Assembly: GCA_024509875.1 (NCBI GenBank)
Contig: JAMPIV010008515.1
Span: 248,001-312,000, forward strand
Reading direction: 5' to 3'
Length of the DNA: 64,000 nt
From: Oreohelix idahoensis
Lineage: Eukaryota > Mollusca > Gastropoda > Stylommatophora > Oreohelicidae
Shown: positions 10,868 to 21,240 of the stretch, one piece after another
Numbering within the stretch: position 1 is the stretch's first letter
How the letters are laid out: every line of letters starts with the position of its first letter
Translations under genes and position numbers: made by a program
The notes under the pieces: model-generated
Told to the model about the DNA's origin: nothing
Database searches by the model: none
What the model saw: only the letters and a program-made list of their open reading frames with translations

Positions 10868-11950
10868 CTACATATGGACCTTTAATTGTGTGGACCTATT
10901 TGTCCATGCACCGGTATGGTCTCTTCCACTCGAAGCTTTATAGTGATGATTTTTCCTCCCAGAATTATCATTCACAAAACGACCGCTACCAATTTTTCTT
11001 TTGGGGCTTTCTCCCCACTTAAAATTCTTGATGAGAGATTTCCTCTCTACATCCTCTTCCTCCAGTTTGTTTAAGTCCGATTGAGGGATTTTCGGCTTAT
11101 CCTGGGGTAAGACATCTGTTTGCACTCTCCGCATAGTGGCCATTGTAAAACAGTTAATTGAAGCTTGTCCGTGAAAAGGGGCTTCCCATTCCATTTGGTC
11201 CACTTTATCAAATTTATTTTTCCTTTTATTGTCAGGCCTGATTTTGCCCCATGGCGTGTCCAGGTCCTGATCCATGTTTCCACTTGTGGGTGTTCCCTCA
11301 TGTGCTATGCTACACCTTTCTACAAAATTCTCAATGTCCCATCTTGCTTTGGGCCAATAATAATTGTGAGCCACCTTTTGAATGATGGTACCTATTTTCT
11401 CATGATCCCCATCTGGTTTCACATGTAGGCTCCTTATTAAGTCTGCCCTATATCTTTTAGGAAGTACCAGCTGTCCCTGACCTTTGGATCTAGCTCCAGT
11501 CTTCCTATACATCAACTTGTTTTTCATGTAAAAATCTCCCTTGCCTGGAGTTGTATGACACGTTGACAATTTCCTGAAACAAGGCTTGAGTGTTTTATCC
11601 CCAGCCTGTGCCTTCCTCATCTCTTCTGGAGTGGTATCTAACATAATATCCTCCTCCTGTCTTGAGGTCGACCTGACCTGAAGGGTTGCCATATACACAG
11701 GTTTCCTTCTGCAACGGTCAGTGTCATGATTGTCCATCTGACAATTTTTACACCACCTTTTTTCCTTGGTTGAAAGATTTTCTTTCATCATATTTCCTTT
11801 CATCGAATTGTGGGAATTTATTTTTATTTTCATACCGTGGCCTATCAAATTGGTGCTTACCTTTATTTTGATCCCTAGGATCAAATTTATTAAAGTTCTG
11901 TGGTGCCCTAAAGTTATCCACTTGTTTTCAGAATTCTGCATTCTTTTCAT
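10868..11950 (-). pseudogene. Element C gag end and integrase zinc-binding remnant
   Basis: The frame carries a gag zinc knuckle (CKNCQMDNHDTDRC, CX2CX4HX4C) and a linker beginning MATLQVRSTS. An integrase N-terminal zinc-binding region follows (VLPKRYRADLIRSLH, then NYYWPKARW), but its closing CX2C is damaged: only VERC remains. I find neither an aspartic protease D-T/S-G nor a DDE catalytic core between gag and the downstream integrase C-terminus. The second half (about 10,900-11,280) is basic and asparagine-rich and not recognisable. The natural gag frame runs in parallel to 11,760 and is frameshifted. I read this as an internally deleted element that cannot supply its own protease or integrase. 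Confidence 0.7.
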
Positions 11951-12578
11951 ACCTTAACAAAAGAGCCTGCTTTAGCATGTCATAATTTTCCTGATCACCT
12001 CTGCTCATTTTTGCAAAAACTTCATAAGCTGCCCCACGAAGTCCCTGAGATAACTTTAAGCTCCACCTTTCTCTCTCTAACCCATACGTGGTAGCTAATA
12101 GTTCATACCTATTTAGGTAGCTCTCAATATCATCGTCTTTCTCAACAAAATGATCTAAATGAAAATTCATAGCTGAGGTTGAGGCTCCTTGAGTAACCGT
12201 AGCATCAGAGGCAAAGGGACTGGCACCATTTTCAGGAGCATGGCCTTGAAACTCAAACTCCCTTAGTCGTAACTCATGTTCCCTTTGTAATCTTTTATCT
12301 TCTGCTTCCCTTTCTGCAGCTAATCTCCTCTCTTCCCTTTCTGCAGCCAATCGTTTGTCTTCTCTTTCTGCCTCCAATTTCTTAGCCTCAGCCTCAATCT
12401 GCAACCTCTTAATTTCCTTGTCAGCCTCTAACTTTCTTTCGGCTTCAAACCTTCTTTCTTCACGTTCAATAAATTTGTCACATTCCGTCGTGACATAGGC
12501 AACCATAACTTGCCCATCTAATCCTAACTCTTTTGCAGTCTGAACCGCAGCAGATCGAAATTTGGCCAGGTCCGCCAT
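11928..12578 (-). CDS. Element C gag, N-terminal part
   Basis: A 216-residue open frame beginning MADLAKFRSAA. Residues 35-115 are a long charged coiled coil rich in E, R, K and A (repeated AEREERRLAAERE-like units). A capsid-like region follows: DIESYLNRYELLAT, then LSQGLRGAAYEVF and MLKQALLLRYEKN. The frame stops at a TGA (11,928-11,930) right after that point. The next in-frame residues (KQVDNFRAPQNF onward) correspond to the basic tail, so the second, SCAN-like half of the capsid seen in element A appears deleted here. The start lies 192 bp inside the 5' LTR. Confidence 0.75.
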   Translation of the reverse strand: MADLAKFRSAAVQTAKELGLDGQVMVAYVTTECDKFIEREERRFEAERKLEADKEIKRLQIEAEAKKLEAEREDKRLAAEREERRLAAEREAEDKRLQREHELRLREFEFQGHAPENGASPFASDATVTQGASTSAMNFHLDHFVEKDDDIESYLNRYELLATTYGLERERWSLKLSQGLRGAAYEVFAKMSRGDQENYDMLKQALLLRYEKNAEF

Positions 12579-12770
12579 TGTCTATCATGTAAATTTATAC
12601 AATGTCTAACCAACAATTCAATCTCTAATGGACAACACAGGCACCGTGAGCTCAACCTTATTTAATTCCACCCAAGGATACCTTTTAATTCTTATATTCC
12701 CTGAAGTGAATTACCCCCAATATTTTTAATAGGGAAAGATTCAAAATCCCAAGAGCGAGACCCCAATATA
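12579..12770 (-). mobile_element. Element C leader with primer-binding site
   Basis: A short leader between the LTR and gag. Five bases inside the LTR (minus strand) is TGGGGTCTCGCTCTTGGG, at 12,748-12,765, beginning with TGG as expected of a primer-binding site. The adjacent plus strand at 12,731-12,750 can itself be drawn as a tRNA T-arm-like hairpin. The matching tRNA is not identified. Confidence 0.6.
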
Positions 12771-15191
12771 TGTGGTGAAGTGGGATGTTATAAATATTTA
12801 TAGGGGACTTAGTGTACTGACTGAGATCAGCTGTGAAGGTATATATATCTAATAAGAGTAGTGTATTATATATAACCTTACTTGCTACCACATATCTATA
12901 TATCTCAGTCAGAATTATTCTGGAATAGTGTGATGACTACGTTATGTGTCTAGGGTATGTGTATGATGAAGTGTAAGTCACAACAACAGACAGATAAACA
13001 ATTTAATTTAATCCACTACACTTGACAACACTGTGACACTCACATACATATAACACTCTATGAGAATATCTTAAAGGAGGCACTGATAACTTTTCAAATA
13101 ACAATATGTATTAATTGCTATCATAAAGGCATATGTGTCCTGATTCAATTACAAAGTAACCAGGAATCACAATCAATTTTAATTACAAGTATATGTACAG
13201 ACTTTATCAATATGAATATCGTAGTGACATTTATTATTAAAAATATCCTATGTGTGTCAGTTGTGTAGTAGTAATATGAGGTAATACTGGTTTTGTTTTG
13301 TTCAAGCTCTGTTGGTATTTGTCATCATGACTTCAATAGTTTGTCTTTAGGGACTAGTATTGGAGATGTTCACAGTTCCTGATTTTAAGACAAGTAAATT
13401 CCCCTCTTAATGTTAATTTTTCAAAGTCAGTTCAAGATGAGGGGACATAATGTTGAGCTCAGCTGGCCAAGTTAGCTTATCTGGCGTGATGGCGGCAGGA
13501 AAGGACTCCTCTGCTCGAATTCTCCTCTGGGCTCTGGAGACACCTCACTGATAGCTAAAAGGACCAAGGAGTATGCTGTCCGACACTGGATTCAGCAAAG
13601 CTCTGACCAGGTGCTGCTCAGTACCATCAAGACCACTGTCCCTGAAATCAAGAAGGATGTACCTTCTACTTCATAACTAACTTATACTCTCTTTTACACT
13701 GATCACAATACAGCACAAACATTGAGTTCAGAGCGTTAGGCCAACTATCAGCTTCATTCTGAAGTACTTTATACCAGCATTAACCTCCTTAATGGTTACT
13801 ACGCCTCTGCAATTCCAGCATTATTTCTTTCTAGTCAATCATCTAGGTGTCAGTGTACTATTTGGCCATTCCATGCCGTTTGACTTTCCTCCGACACCCT
13901 CTGTTCAGGCTGGAGCATTATAGGCTTTATCTCTTGTTTGCCACTGAACTACACATATATATACAGGCATAAATTAACAATTTACATTCAATTTTCATTA
14001 AAAGATACTGAATGGTTCAAGCTTACCACAATTTCATGGAAATAAACACAGATACGTTGATTAGCAATGAATTCTGGCACAATTACTGTCACAAATTTCC
14101 ATCTGCTTATGTTCCAGGCTTTTATTTTAGCAAAATTGTGAGCTGGCTTCAACGCACTGATGCTTTATCAAGCTTATTTAAACAAGTGGTTTCGAACTAA
14201 CGCTCCCAAGTGATTATATCCAGCGAGTCTAGCCAATGAGGCCCCGTTTCGACAAGTGTTTGAAAAAATGTTACCTTTCCCCGTTTCCCCTAACAACGAA
14301 AGATAGTATTTATAGTCCGACCAATCGTGGTTCGTCTTTCATTTGTTGCGCTCCAATCAATTGGGAGTTTACATGGTAGGCTATTTATGTAACGTAAGGT
14401 TTTTTCAAACACGTTATAAAAAAAAATTTTATGAGCAGAAATGATTCCATGCTGTCAGGCATCCTCACTATTTTATTTTGGGTATAATTTATTAATTCCT
14501 GGACTATTTGCGTAACGTTTTACATATTATTTGTCAGCAAGCCCTAAGGAACCCAAATATACCAATTTGAAAGAGCTACGTGGCTGCGTTCAAAATATGT
14601 ATTTTCTACCTCCTGTTTCGAAGATGTGCTGTCTGGGTACTGTTATGTTTTCAACCGTAAACCCATCTAATGTTGTCTTTCCTAATAAGAGTTTTTTATG
14701 ATTTATAAACCTAACTCTGGGAAAGGGTAGTGTATTTTATCACTGTCCGTCTGAAAAACAATTAGTGCATGTAGACTTACACGCGTGATGGCAGCATTTG
14801 TGTATCGCGCGACGCGTGTTGCATGCGTTCCCGGTTTTATTCGCCCCTCTCTCTCTCTCTCTATTTGAGTCCATCTGTTCGTTCGTTTTGGTAACGTAAT
14901 ATAATTAATGTTAGGATTAATTTAGGTCATTACGCAGGGCCTCTCAATGTTTTTCTTAGAAATGCAGCACACGTTTCATTGAAGAAAGCGGGTAATAATA
15001 CAGTAAGCTTTTACTATCAACGTGAAAGCGTTACAATTTGCAGACGAAGCATAAAACAAGGGGGATTTCGAGTACAGTCATTGTGACAGCACTGTTCTTT
15101 ACCATTCTTCTTCCTTTATTTATTATATGTATTTATTAGGCTTTATATTTACTTGATAATTTATATATGTGGATTAGAATATTCCACGACA
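12771..15191 (-). mobile_element. LTR element C, 5' LTR
   Basis: A 2,421-bp partner of the LTR at 6,476-8,899, with the same TG...CA ends. It contains the CT run near 14,850 and a tatatatgtgg stretch close to its start in transcription sense. Near identity of the two LTRs implies recent insertion. The long LTR would hold promoter and polyadenylation signals, but I cannot place a TATA box with confidence. Confidence 0.95.
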
Positions 15192-15196
15192 CTCTT
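15192..15196. repeat. Target-site duplication of LTR element C, right copy
   Basis: ctctt, identical to 6,471-6,475. Confidence 0.9.
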
Positions 15197-16900
15197 GTAT
15201 ATTGCAGAGCAGTTTTCCATTCTTGTCTTTTATGAGGCAACTTGTTTGCTTGTATTTCCCTGTTAGCTTCTTTGTGCTGCTATACAGTTCTCTCATATTT
15301 GCATTTGGCTGCAGCATCTTCTGCCTTTCTTGCCAACTCCTCAATATACTTCCTCTTGTCTCTTTTGATACTTCTTTTTACTTCTTTGTTTGCTTCTGTG
15401 TACACTTCTTGAGCCTTGGCTTTGGAACTTCTGGTTTTGCTTGTGTTTAAATCTGCTTTCTTGTTTTCTTCTGTCTTTTATCTTATTGATGGTTTCTGTT
15501 GTTATCCATTCTTTATGGTGTCGTTCCCTTTTCCCCAGTATTTCTTCACATGTCTCATTTCATACAGTTTTGACCTGCTGCCAATAGTCTTCTGTATTCT
15601 CTACATCTTCCAGCTGTTGGAGCACTTGGAATTTGTTGGATACTGTGACCGCAAATTTGTCTCTTGTTTCTTGATTTCTTAAATGTCCTACATTAAATTG
15701 TTGTCTATAATTTTGCATTGTTGCATATCTCTTGAGTTTCATTTTTACTTTGGCTATCAGAAGGTGGTGATCTGATGTCACATCTGCTCCTCTATATACC
15801 TTTACATCCTGCAATGATGATCTAAACTTCTTGTTTATGCATATATGATCAATCTGATTTTCTGTTCTATGGTCTGGTGATATCCATGTTGCCTTGTGTA
15901 TTCTCTTATGTGGAAACATGCTTCCTCCTTTAGCCATTTGATTTGAAGCACAGAAGTTTGAGAATAGTTCCCCATTTTCATTGATTATTCCTAGCCCATG
16001 TTTTCCCATGACTTCTTCAAATCCGGTGTTGACTGTACCTATCTTTGCATTCATGTCACCCATCAAAATTGTGATGTCTCTTCTTTTTACTTTTTCCATA
16101 ATTTCCTGTAGTCTAGTATAAAATGCTTCTTTCACAGACTCTTCTTTGTCATTAGTTGGTGCATAACATTGGATGACATTTACATTTATTTTCTTTTTAG
16201 CTGTTTTAAAAGTGGCTGTTATTATTCTGGGTGCAACAGCTTCCCATTCAATGAGTGCTTTCTGTGCGTCCTTAGATAACATAAGAGCTACCCCTTCACT
16301 GTGGTGTGAACTTTCGTCTTCCTGTCCTGAGGACAGCACCAATTCACCTGTGATGAGTTTCATCCTGTCTACCCCCTTCCACTTTGTTTCACACATTCCC
16401 AGAACCTCGATTTTATATTCCCTCATTTCTGCTGCTACTTGTGCCACTTTCCCTTGTTCGTTTAATGTCCGAACATTCCAGATGCCAAATCTGGAAGTTC
16501 TCCTAGAAGAAAGAAGTTTAGTCAGCAACACAGACTCCTTTTGGCTTTCTGTGTGTTGCATCATACGCCTCCCTGCGAGAGGACCTTCCCCTGTCTTGGA
16601 TGGCTGTGTTTTATGTTCCTTAATTGACTTGTCCATATTTGTTGAAGTTTTTTGTGGTTTAATTTTTTTACAGGATGGGGTAACCAGCCCCATGCCCAAC
16701 CCTCCTTAGTCGCTTTCTACGACATGCATGGCAGGGAACAGTGTTACTATTCTTTGCTCCCCTTTCGAGCCCCGGTAACACACGGGTGTACATAAATCTA
16801 TAGTTTCTTTTTTTTCTTTTCTTCTTTTCTGTACGGTATTATCCACCACCAGCCTACTAGTTTTCGTTGTCCTTGTTGTAGCGTCTGTTTTCTTCATCCA
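15197..16900 (-). pseudogene. LINE B, endonuclease part
   Basis: Minus-strand APE-type endonuclease with motifs FGIWNVRTLN, LGMCETKW, ILMGDMNAKIG, IDHICINKK and TSDHHLLIAKV in order. The main open frame is 15,560-16,699. It is continuous upstream with 16,706-16,897, in the same frame and separated by a single TAA, so the true protein may have started further 5'. Toward the left the coding sequence continues past a stop to 15,197, where LTR element C interrupts it, and resumes as RT at 6,470. It is related in style to the widespread endonuclease-reverse transcriptases often mis-annotated as craniofacial development protein 2. Confidence 0.85.
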
Positions 16901-17000
16901 TCAACTGTGTCGTACTGTGTCATGAATATCGAATATTTCGCTTTATAGTTAGTAATTTGTATACATACTGCCGTTTGAAGAGCAGTTTACCTTGTATAAA

Positions 17001-17116
<116 letters not shown>

Positions 17117-17152
17117 CTGGTTTGGGTAACCTCAATATTAGTCGAAGGCAAG

Positions 17153-18546
17153 ATGGCAAGTCTCAGAGACTTTATTGATATGGGAAAACAGTTGGATAAA
17201 ACAGGCCTCGAACTTGAAACATGAGCAATGGAACAGTTCAAAGAGGCAGAGGCAGAAATAAAGCGAAAACAGGACGAGGAACGAAAAGAAAGATATGATG
17301 AAAGACTGTTAAAGAGAATGGAAGTTGAGACAGCTACCAAACAAATGGAAATCGAAAAGGAAAGGGCCATTGCTTTAAAGAAATTAGAATTGGAAGCTTC
17401 TAGTCATGAGTCCTCTGGTAGAGAGTCCTCGGGGAAGGAACCATTCGTACATATAAGTTAAGGTTACCAAATTTTTCGGACTCCTTCGACTTGATCGACG
17501 TGTACCTAGAACGCTTTGAAGGAAAGATGATATCACTGAAGATAAAGAAAGAACAATGGAGTTCCATGTTATGCGATCTGCTCACGGGCCAGGCGTTGCA
17601 AACTTTTTTTAAACTACCTGTAAATGACCGGCTCAACTATGATGTGCTAAAAGAAGCATTGCTTCGCAAATACCGTCTTACGTCACATGGTTATTCTTTG
17701 CGTTTTAAAAACGAGAAACCCAGTAAAGATCAGGATTTTTTCGACTTTATCGCTAACATAAAACTAGCATTTACACGCTGGATTGATCTATTTGGGATTA
17801 GTAAAGATTTTGAAGGCCTCAAAGATCTCATCTTGAGAGATAAAGTCCTCTCGGCCTGTAGTTTGGACTTAGTTGCGTTCTTTCAAGAACGTGACCCAAA
17901 GAATCTTGACACCATGTTAGAACTAGGGAGGCAGTATATGACTGCCCCTCCTGGGAGGTCAGTACATAAGGAGGTGGAACCTGAGAATTTTCCGGTATGT
18001 TCTGCAAGGGAAATAAACAATGCACCATATCGTAGACCGCGATTTGATAATGTGAACAGACAATACGATAGGAGGTCGAGATTTGATAGGACATTTAACC
18101 ACGATTCCAGACCGCGTTATTCCCCGCCCAAGCGTTTTCCCCAGCGTAAGTCAGATAACTCTAAATGGGGGTGTCGTAGCTGTGGTTCCTGGTGCCACGC
18201 ATCCAAATTTTGTGACAAATCAGGTCCAAGCCCTACTAACACACCACCATCCAGCCCAAAGGGAAGTCCAAGGAATAACTACCGTCGTGAAGCTCACTGT
18301 TACCAGTGTAATGCGACGGATCATTTCCAAAAAGAATGTCCGACCAAGAAGACAGAGCATGCGAATGCTACATCTATACTTGAGACATTTAGCAGTGAAG
18401 ATCGTCTGAGATGTAAGCCTTTTCTCGAACCTAAAGGTAAGCCAATATTCATCTGTGGTCACGCTTTGCCTGTTTTGTCATCGATTGGGGAAGGTGGCAC
18501 GATGACTTTACACCGAGGCTTGATATCGGGTAAATTAGTCGTGTGA
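17153..18546 (+). pseudogene. Element A gag (SCAN-like capsid, two zinc knuckles)
   Basis: The frame starts at ATG 17,153 ([13 protein letters not shown]), meets a TGA at about 17,222, continues as a charged coiled coil (EAEIKRKQDEERKERYDE), shifts frame near 17,460 and is then open to 18,546. The capsid begins LIDVYLERFEGKM. It includes YDVLKEALLRKY, then ISKDFEGLKDLILRD and LDTMLELGRQYM, the pattern of the Gmr1-type capsid region that is related to the vertebrate SCAN domain. Two CX2CX4HX4C knuckles follow: CRSCGSWCHASKFC and CYQCNATDHFQKEC. One stop and one frameshift make it a pseudogene. It is the first protein of element A, with protease immediately downstream. Confidence 0.8.
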
Positions 18547-18978
18547 TACGAGATATTGGATGTACGACTATTGGAGTGAGACGTTCATGCATTGACAAGT
18601 CGTGTCTGATAGGGAAAACTGTCAGATGTGTTACCATCGGAGGTAAAGTGGAGTACTACCTCCTAGCTATTATCGAAATAGATACCCCTTTCATTTCAGG
18701 TAAAGTTCGCGCATGCGTCCTCGATTCTCGCAAATTTAATTATATGCAATTTACTGAAAGTGCAGAACTGCACACAGCAAGATATAGATGACTTGAATCA
18801 GCAACACTCACTTGTAGCAAACGCAGTCACTACTAGGGGACAGACAAAGGCTGAGGATCAACAGGTGGATAAAAATCCGGTACTGTTACTTAATAATAAT
18901 GCCGCTAAGCCAAACAAAGATCCCGAGGATCGTTGTACGTCGTTTATAGAACAGCAGCATGCTGACTTATCTCTTTGA
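18543..18978 (+). pseudogene. Element A protease and linker, degraded
   Basis: The frame begins MIRDIGCTTIGVRR, in the place and pattern of a retroviral-type aspartic protease (R-D-T-G-C-[ST]-T in related elements), with the catalytic triad changed to D-I-G. A ...GKVRACVLD stretch follows. The linker after a frameshift has ANAVTTRGQT, a conserved spacer of this element type. Together they show that A's coding order is gag, protease, then integrase. Confidence 0.65.
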
Positions 18979-19800
18979 CCTTTGTTCGATTTTGCTGAGA
19001 ATGATGATATTAAACACACTAAATCAGCGAGATATTGGTTTCAATTAAAGAATGAAATACTAACCAGATGTTTTGCCAAAAAATCATTTTCTAATGCGGC
19101 AAATTATCTTGCCCAGTTCACTTAAGATTATGGTGCTTAAAACCGCACATGATTGCCCATTCGCAGGCCACATTGGAATAGTTAGAACCAAAAATAGAGT
19201 ATTATCACAGTTCTATTGGCCAGGTTAAAATAAAGATATTCGGGCATATTATCGTTCGTGTGTGGTGTGCCAAAGTACTTTTCCCAAAGGCAGGGCCCCA
19301 AAAGCACCGTTGCAGGTTACGGACATATCTAGTAGATCATTTAAGAAACTTGCAGTAGATATTGTAGGTCCCCTTCCCATAATGTCTGACAGAGGACATC
19401 GTTACATTCTTACTGTAGTATATCTTTGCTCTAGATGGCCCGAGGCAATCCCTATGAAAGTAATCACCTCCGCAGCTGTAATAGAAGCTCTCCAAATGAT
19501 ATTCAGTAGGTTCGGGTTTTCGGATGAAATATCCGATAGAGGGACACAGTTTACTTCAGACGTGATGAAAGAAGTATGCAAAATGCTAAATATTAGTCAT
19601 TTACGACTCCTTATTATTCAGAAACTAATGGCACTTGCGAGCGTTTCAACGGATCATTGAAACGTATGCTAGGAAAGGTGACGACAGAGTCACCCACAGA
19701 GTGGGATATATACTTACCAGCCGTGCTGTTTGCTTATAGGGAAACGCCGCAGGAAAGTACGATGTTCTCACCATTCGAACTTATATGGAGCTAATCCTCG
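18979..19800 (+). pseudogene. Element A integrase, zinc finger and catalytic core
   Basis: After a broken stretch, the HHCC zinc-binding region appears (HDCPFAGHIG, then LSQFYWPG, a stop, then SCVVCQ). The DDE core is open at 19,262-19,660: first D in LAVDIVGPLP, second D in SDRGTQFTSD. The catalytic glutamate region (ETNGTCERFN) is readable at about 19,620-19,650 only after a frameshift, and a further shift follows near 19,790. All three catalytic positions are therefore present but not in one frame. Confidence 0.8.
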
Positions 19801-20278
19801 TGGCCCCATGAGTCTGTTGAAGGATTTGTTGATCGGTAAATACCCCAATGAGGAGGTGAAATCTTCATACGAATTAGTTGTCAGTCTGCGAGAGCGCGTC
19901 GTGAGATCGTGTCAGATTGCAGGCGACTCATTGAATGTAGCAGGAGCTAGGCATCGTGCTTATGCTAGCCGTAATAGGAAACTCTTGGCTCTTCAACCTG
20001 GGGATAAGGTGTGGCTCTCGCTACCCACCAATAGAAATCATTTGCTTATCTCCTGGCAGGGTCCATTTTCTGTAATTCAAGCAGTTACAGGCGTAGATTA
20101 TATAATTGAAGTGAAGGGAAAGAAAGAAATATTCCATGTCAACATGTTAAGACCCCACTATGAACTCGCTGATTCCCTCCAGCACATTGCGGAAGCCGTT
20201 CTTAAGGATACGCAGGAAATTACATGTTCTGCAGTGGTAGCGGGAAACGGCTGTGATGGTAAGGATATCGATCTCCGG
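19790..20278 (+). pseudogene. Element A integrase C-terminal module
   Basis: Open frame with RGPMSLLKDLLIG, LQPGDKVWLSLP and the GPF module WQGPFSVIQAVTG, then KKEIFHVNMLRPHYE. It corresponds directly to residues 1-115 of element C's pol. The frame then runs by chance into the endonuclease of LINE D (to 20,722), which explains an apparent integrase-endonuclease fusion. Confidence 0.8.
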
Positions 20279-20711
20279 AATATACTGACACTCGTGAGGA
20301 ATAACATCAGTGCATGTCAGCTTGAAACATATATGGAGGGGGCGGAATACCAGATGCTTCATCTCAGGACAGAAAGTTCAGAATTCCACCTGCTCAACTA
20401 CTACTGTCCGAGCGACCGCCCACTGGCACTAGATACAATCCCAGCAAAAGAAAGACTGATTGTATGCGGAGACTTCAACAGCCACTCACAGAGCTGGGGC
20501 TATGATCACATGGACAGGAGAGGTGAGGAGCTTGAAAACTGGCAGGATGACAATGGGCTTATCCTGATTAACCAGCCAATCGACCCACCAACCTTCTACT
20601 CGAGATCATGGCACACCACCTCTACACCAGACCTGGCATTCCACTCACCCGGCCTGGAGTGGAACACCACACGCATTGCAGGGAAACAACTTGGAGGCAG
20701 CGACCACCGAT
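20279..20711 (+). pseudogene. LINE D, first (duplicated) endonuclease fragment
   Basis: This encodes TLVRNNISACQLETYMEG, LIVCGDFNSHSQSWG and LGGSDHR, the second half of an APE-type endonuclease. It is nearly identical to 20,783-21,215. It ends inside the SDHRP motif, where it meets a further 5' part of the same LINE (GYQCYRSDR), so there is a tandem partial duplication with an offset of about 504 bp. It lacks reverse transcriptase and is non-functional on its own. Confidence 0.85.
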
Positions 20712-21240
20712 ATAGGACATAGCCTTCAAAATCAGAGGCTACCAGTGCTACCGATCTGACCGAATAGACAGGCGAAAGGGTGGAATACTGACACTCGTGA
20801 GGAATAACATCAGTGCATGTCAGCTTGAAACATATATGGAGGGGGCGGAATACCAGATGCTTCATCTCAGGACAGAAAGTTCAGAATTCCACCTGCTCAA
20901 CTACTACTGTCCGAGCGACCGCCCACTGGCACTAGATACAATCCCAGCAAAAGAAAGACTGATTGTATGCGGAGACTTCAACAGCCACTCACAGAGCTGG
21001 GGCTATGATCACATGGACAGGAGAGGTGAGGAGCTTGAAAACTGGCAGGATGACAATGGGCTTATCCCGATTAACCAGCCAATCGACCCACCAACCTTCT
21101 ACTCGAGATCATGGCACACCACCTCTACACCAGACCTGGCATTCCACTCACCTGACTTGGAGTGGAAACACCACACGCATTGCAGGGGAAACAAACTTGG
21201 AGGCGCGACCACCGGCCAGTCTTCCTAATTGTGGAAAATG
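20712..21240 (+). pseudogene. LINE D, second endonuclease copy
   Basis: The copy starts further 5' in the family (DIAFKIRGYQCYRSDRIDRR), then repeats the GDFNSHSQSWG and DHRP motifs and leads directly into the RT linker. A one-base change near 21,170 shifts the frame relative to the first copy. The N-terminal part of the endonuclease (the N and E metal-binding region) is missing, so the element is 5' truncated. Confidence 0.8.

Noticed and set aside
17153..18546. Host SCAN-type gene
   Set aside because: It is followed by protease, integrase and RNase H and bracketed by LTRs, so it is retrotransposon gag, and it is interrupted by a stop and a frameshift.
19730..20722. A natural integrase-endonuclease fusion protein
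   Set aside because: The second half is the truncated endonuclease of inserted LINE D; the open junction at about 20,279 is coincidental.
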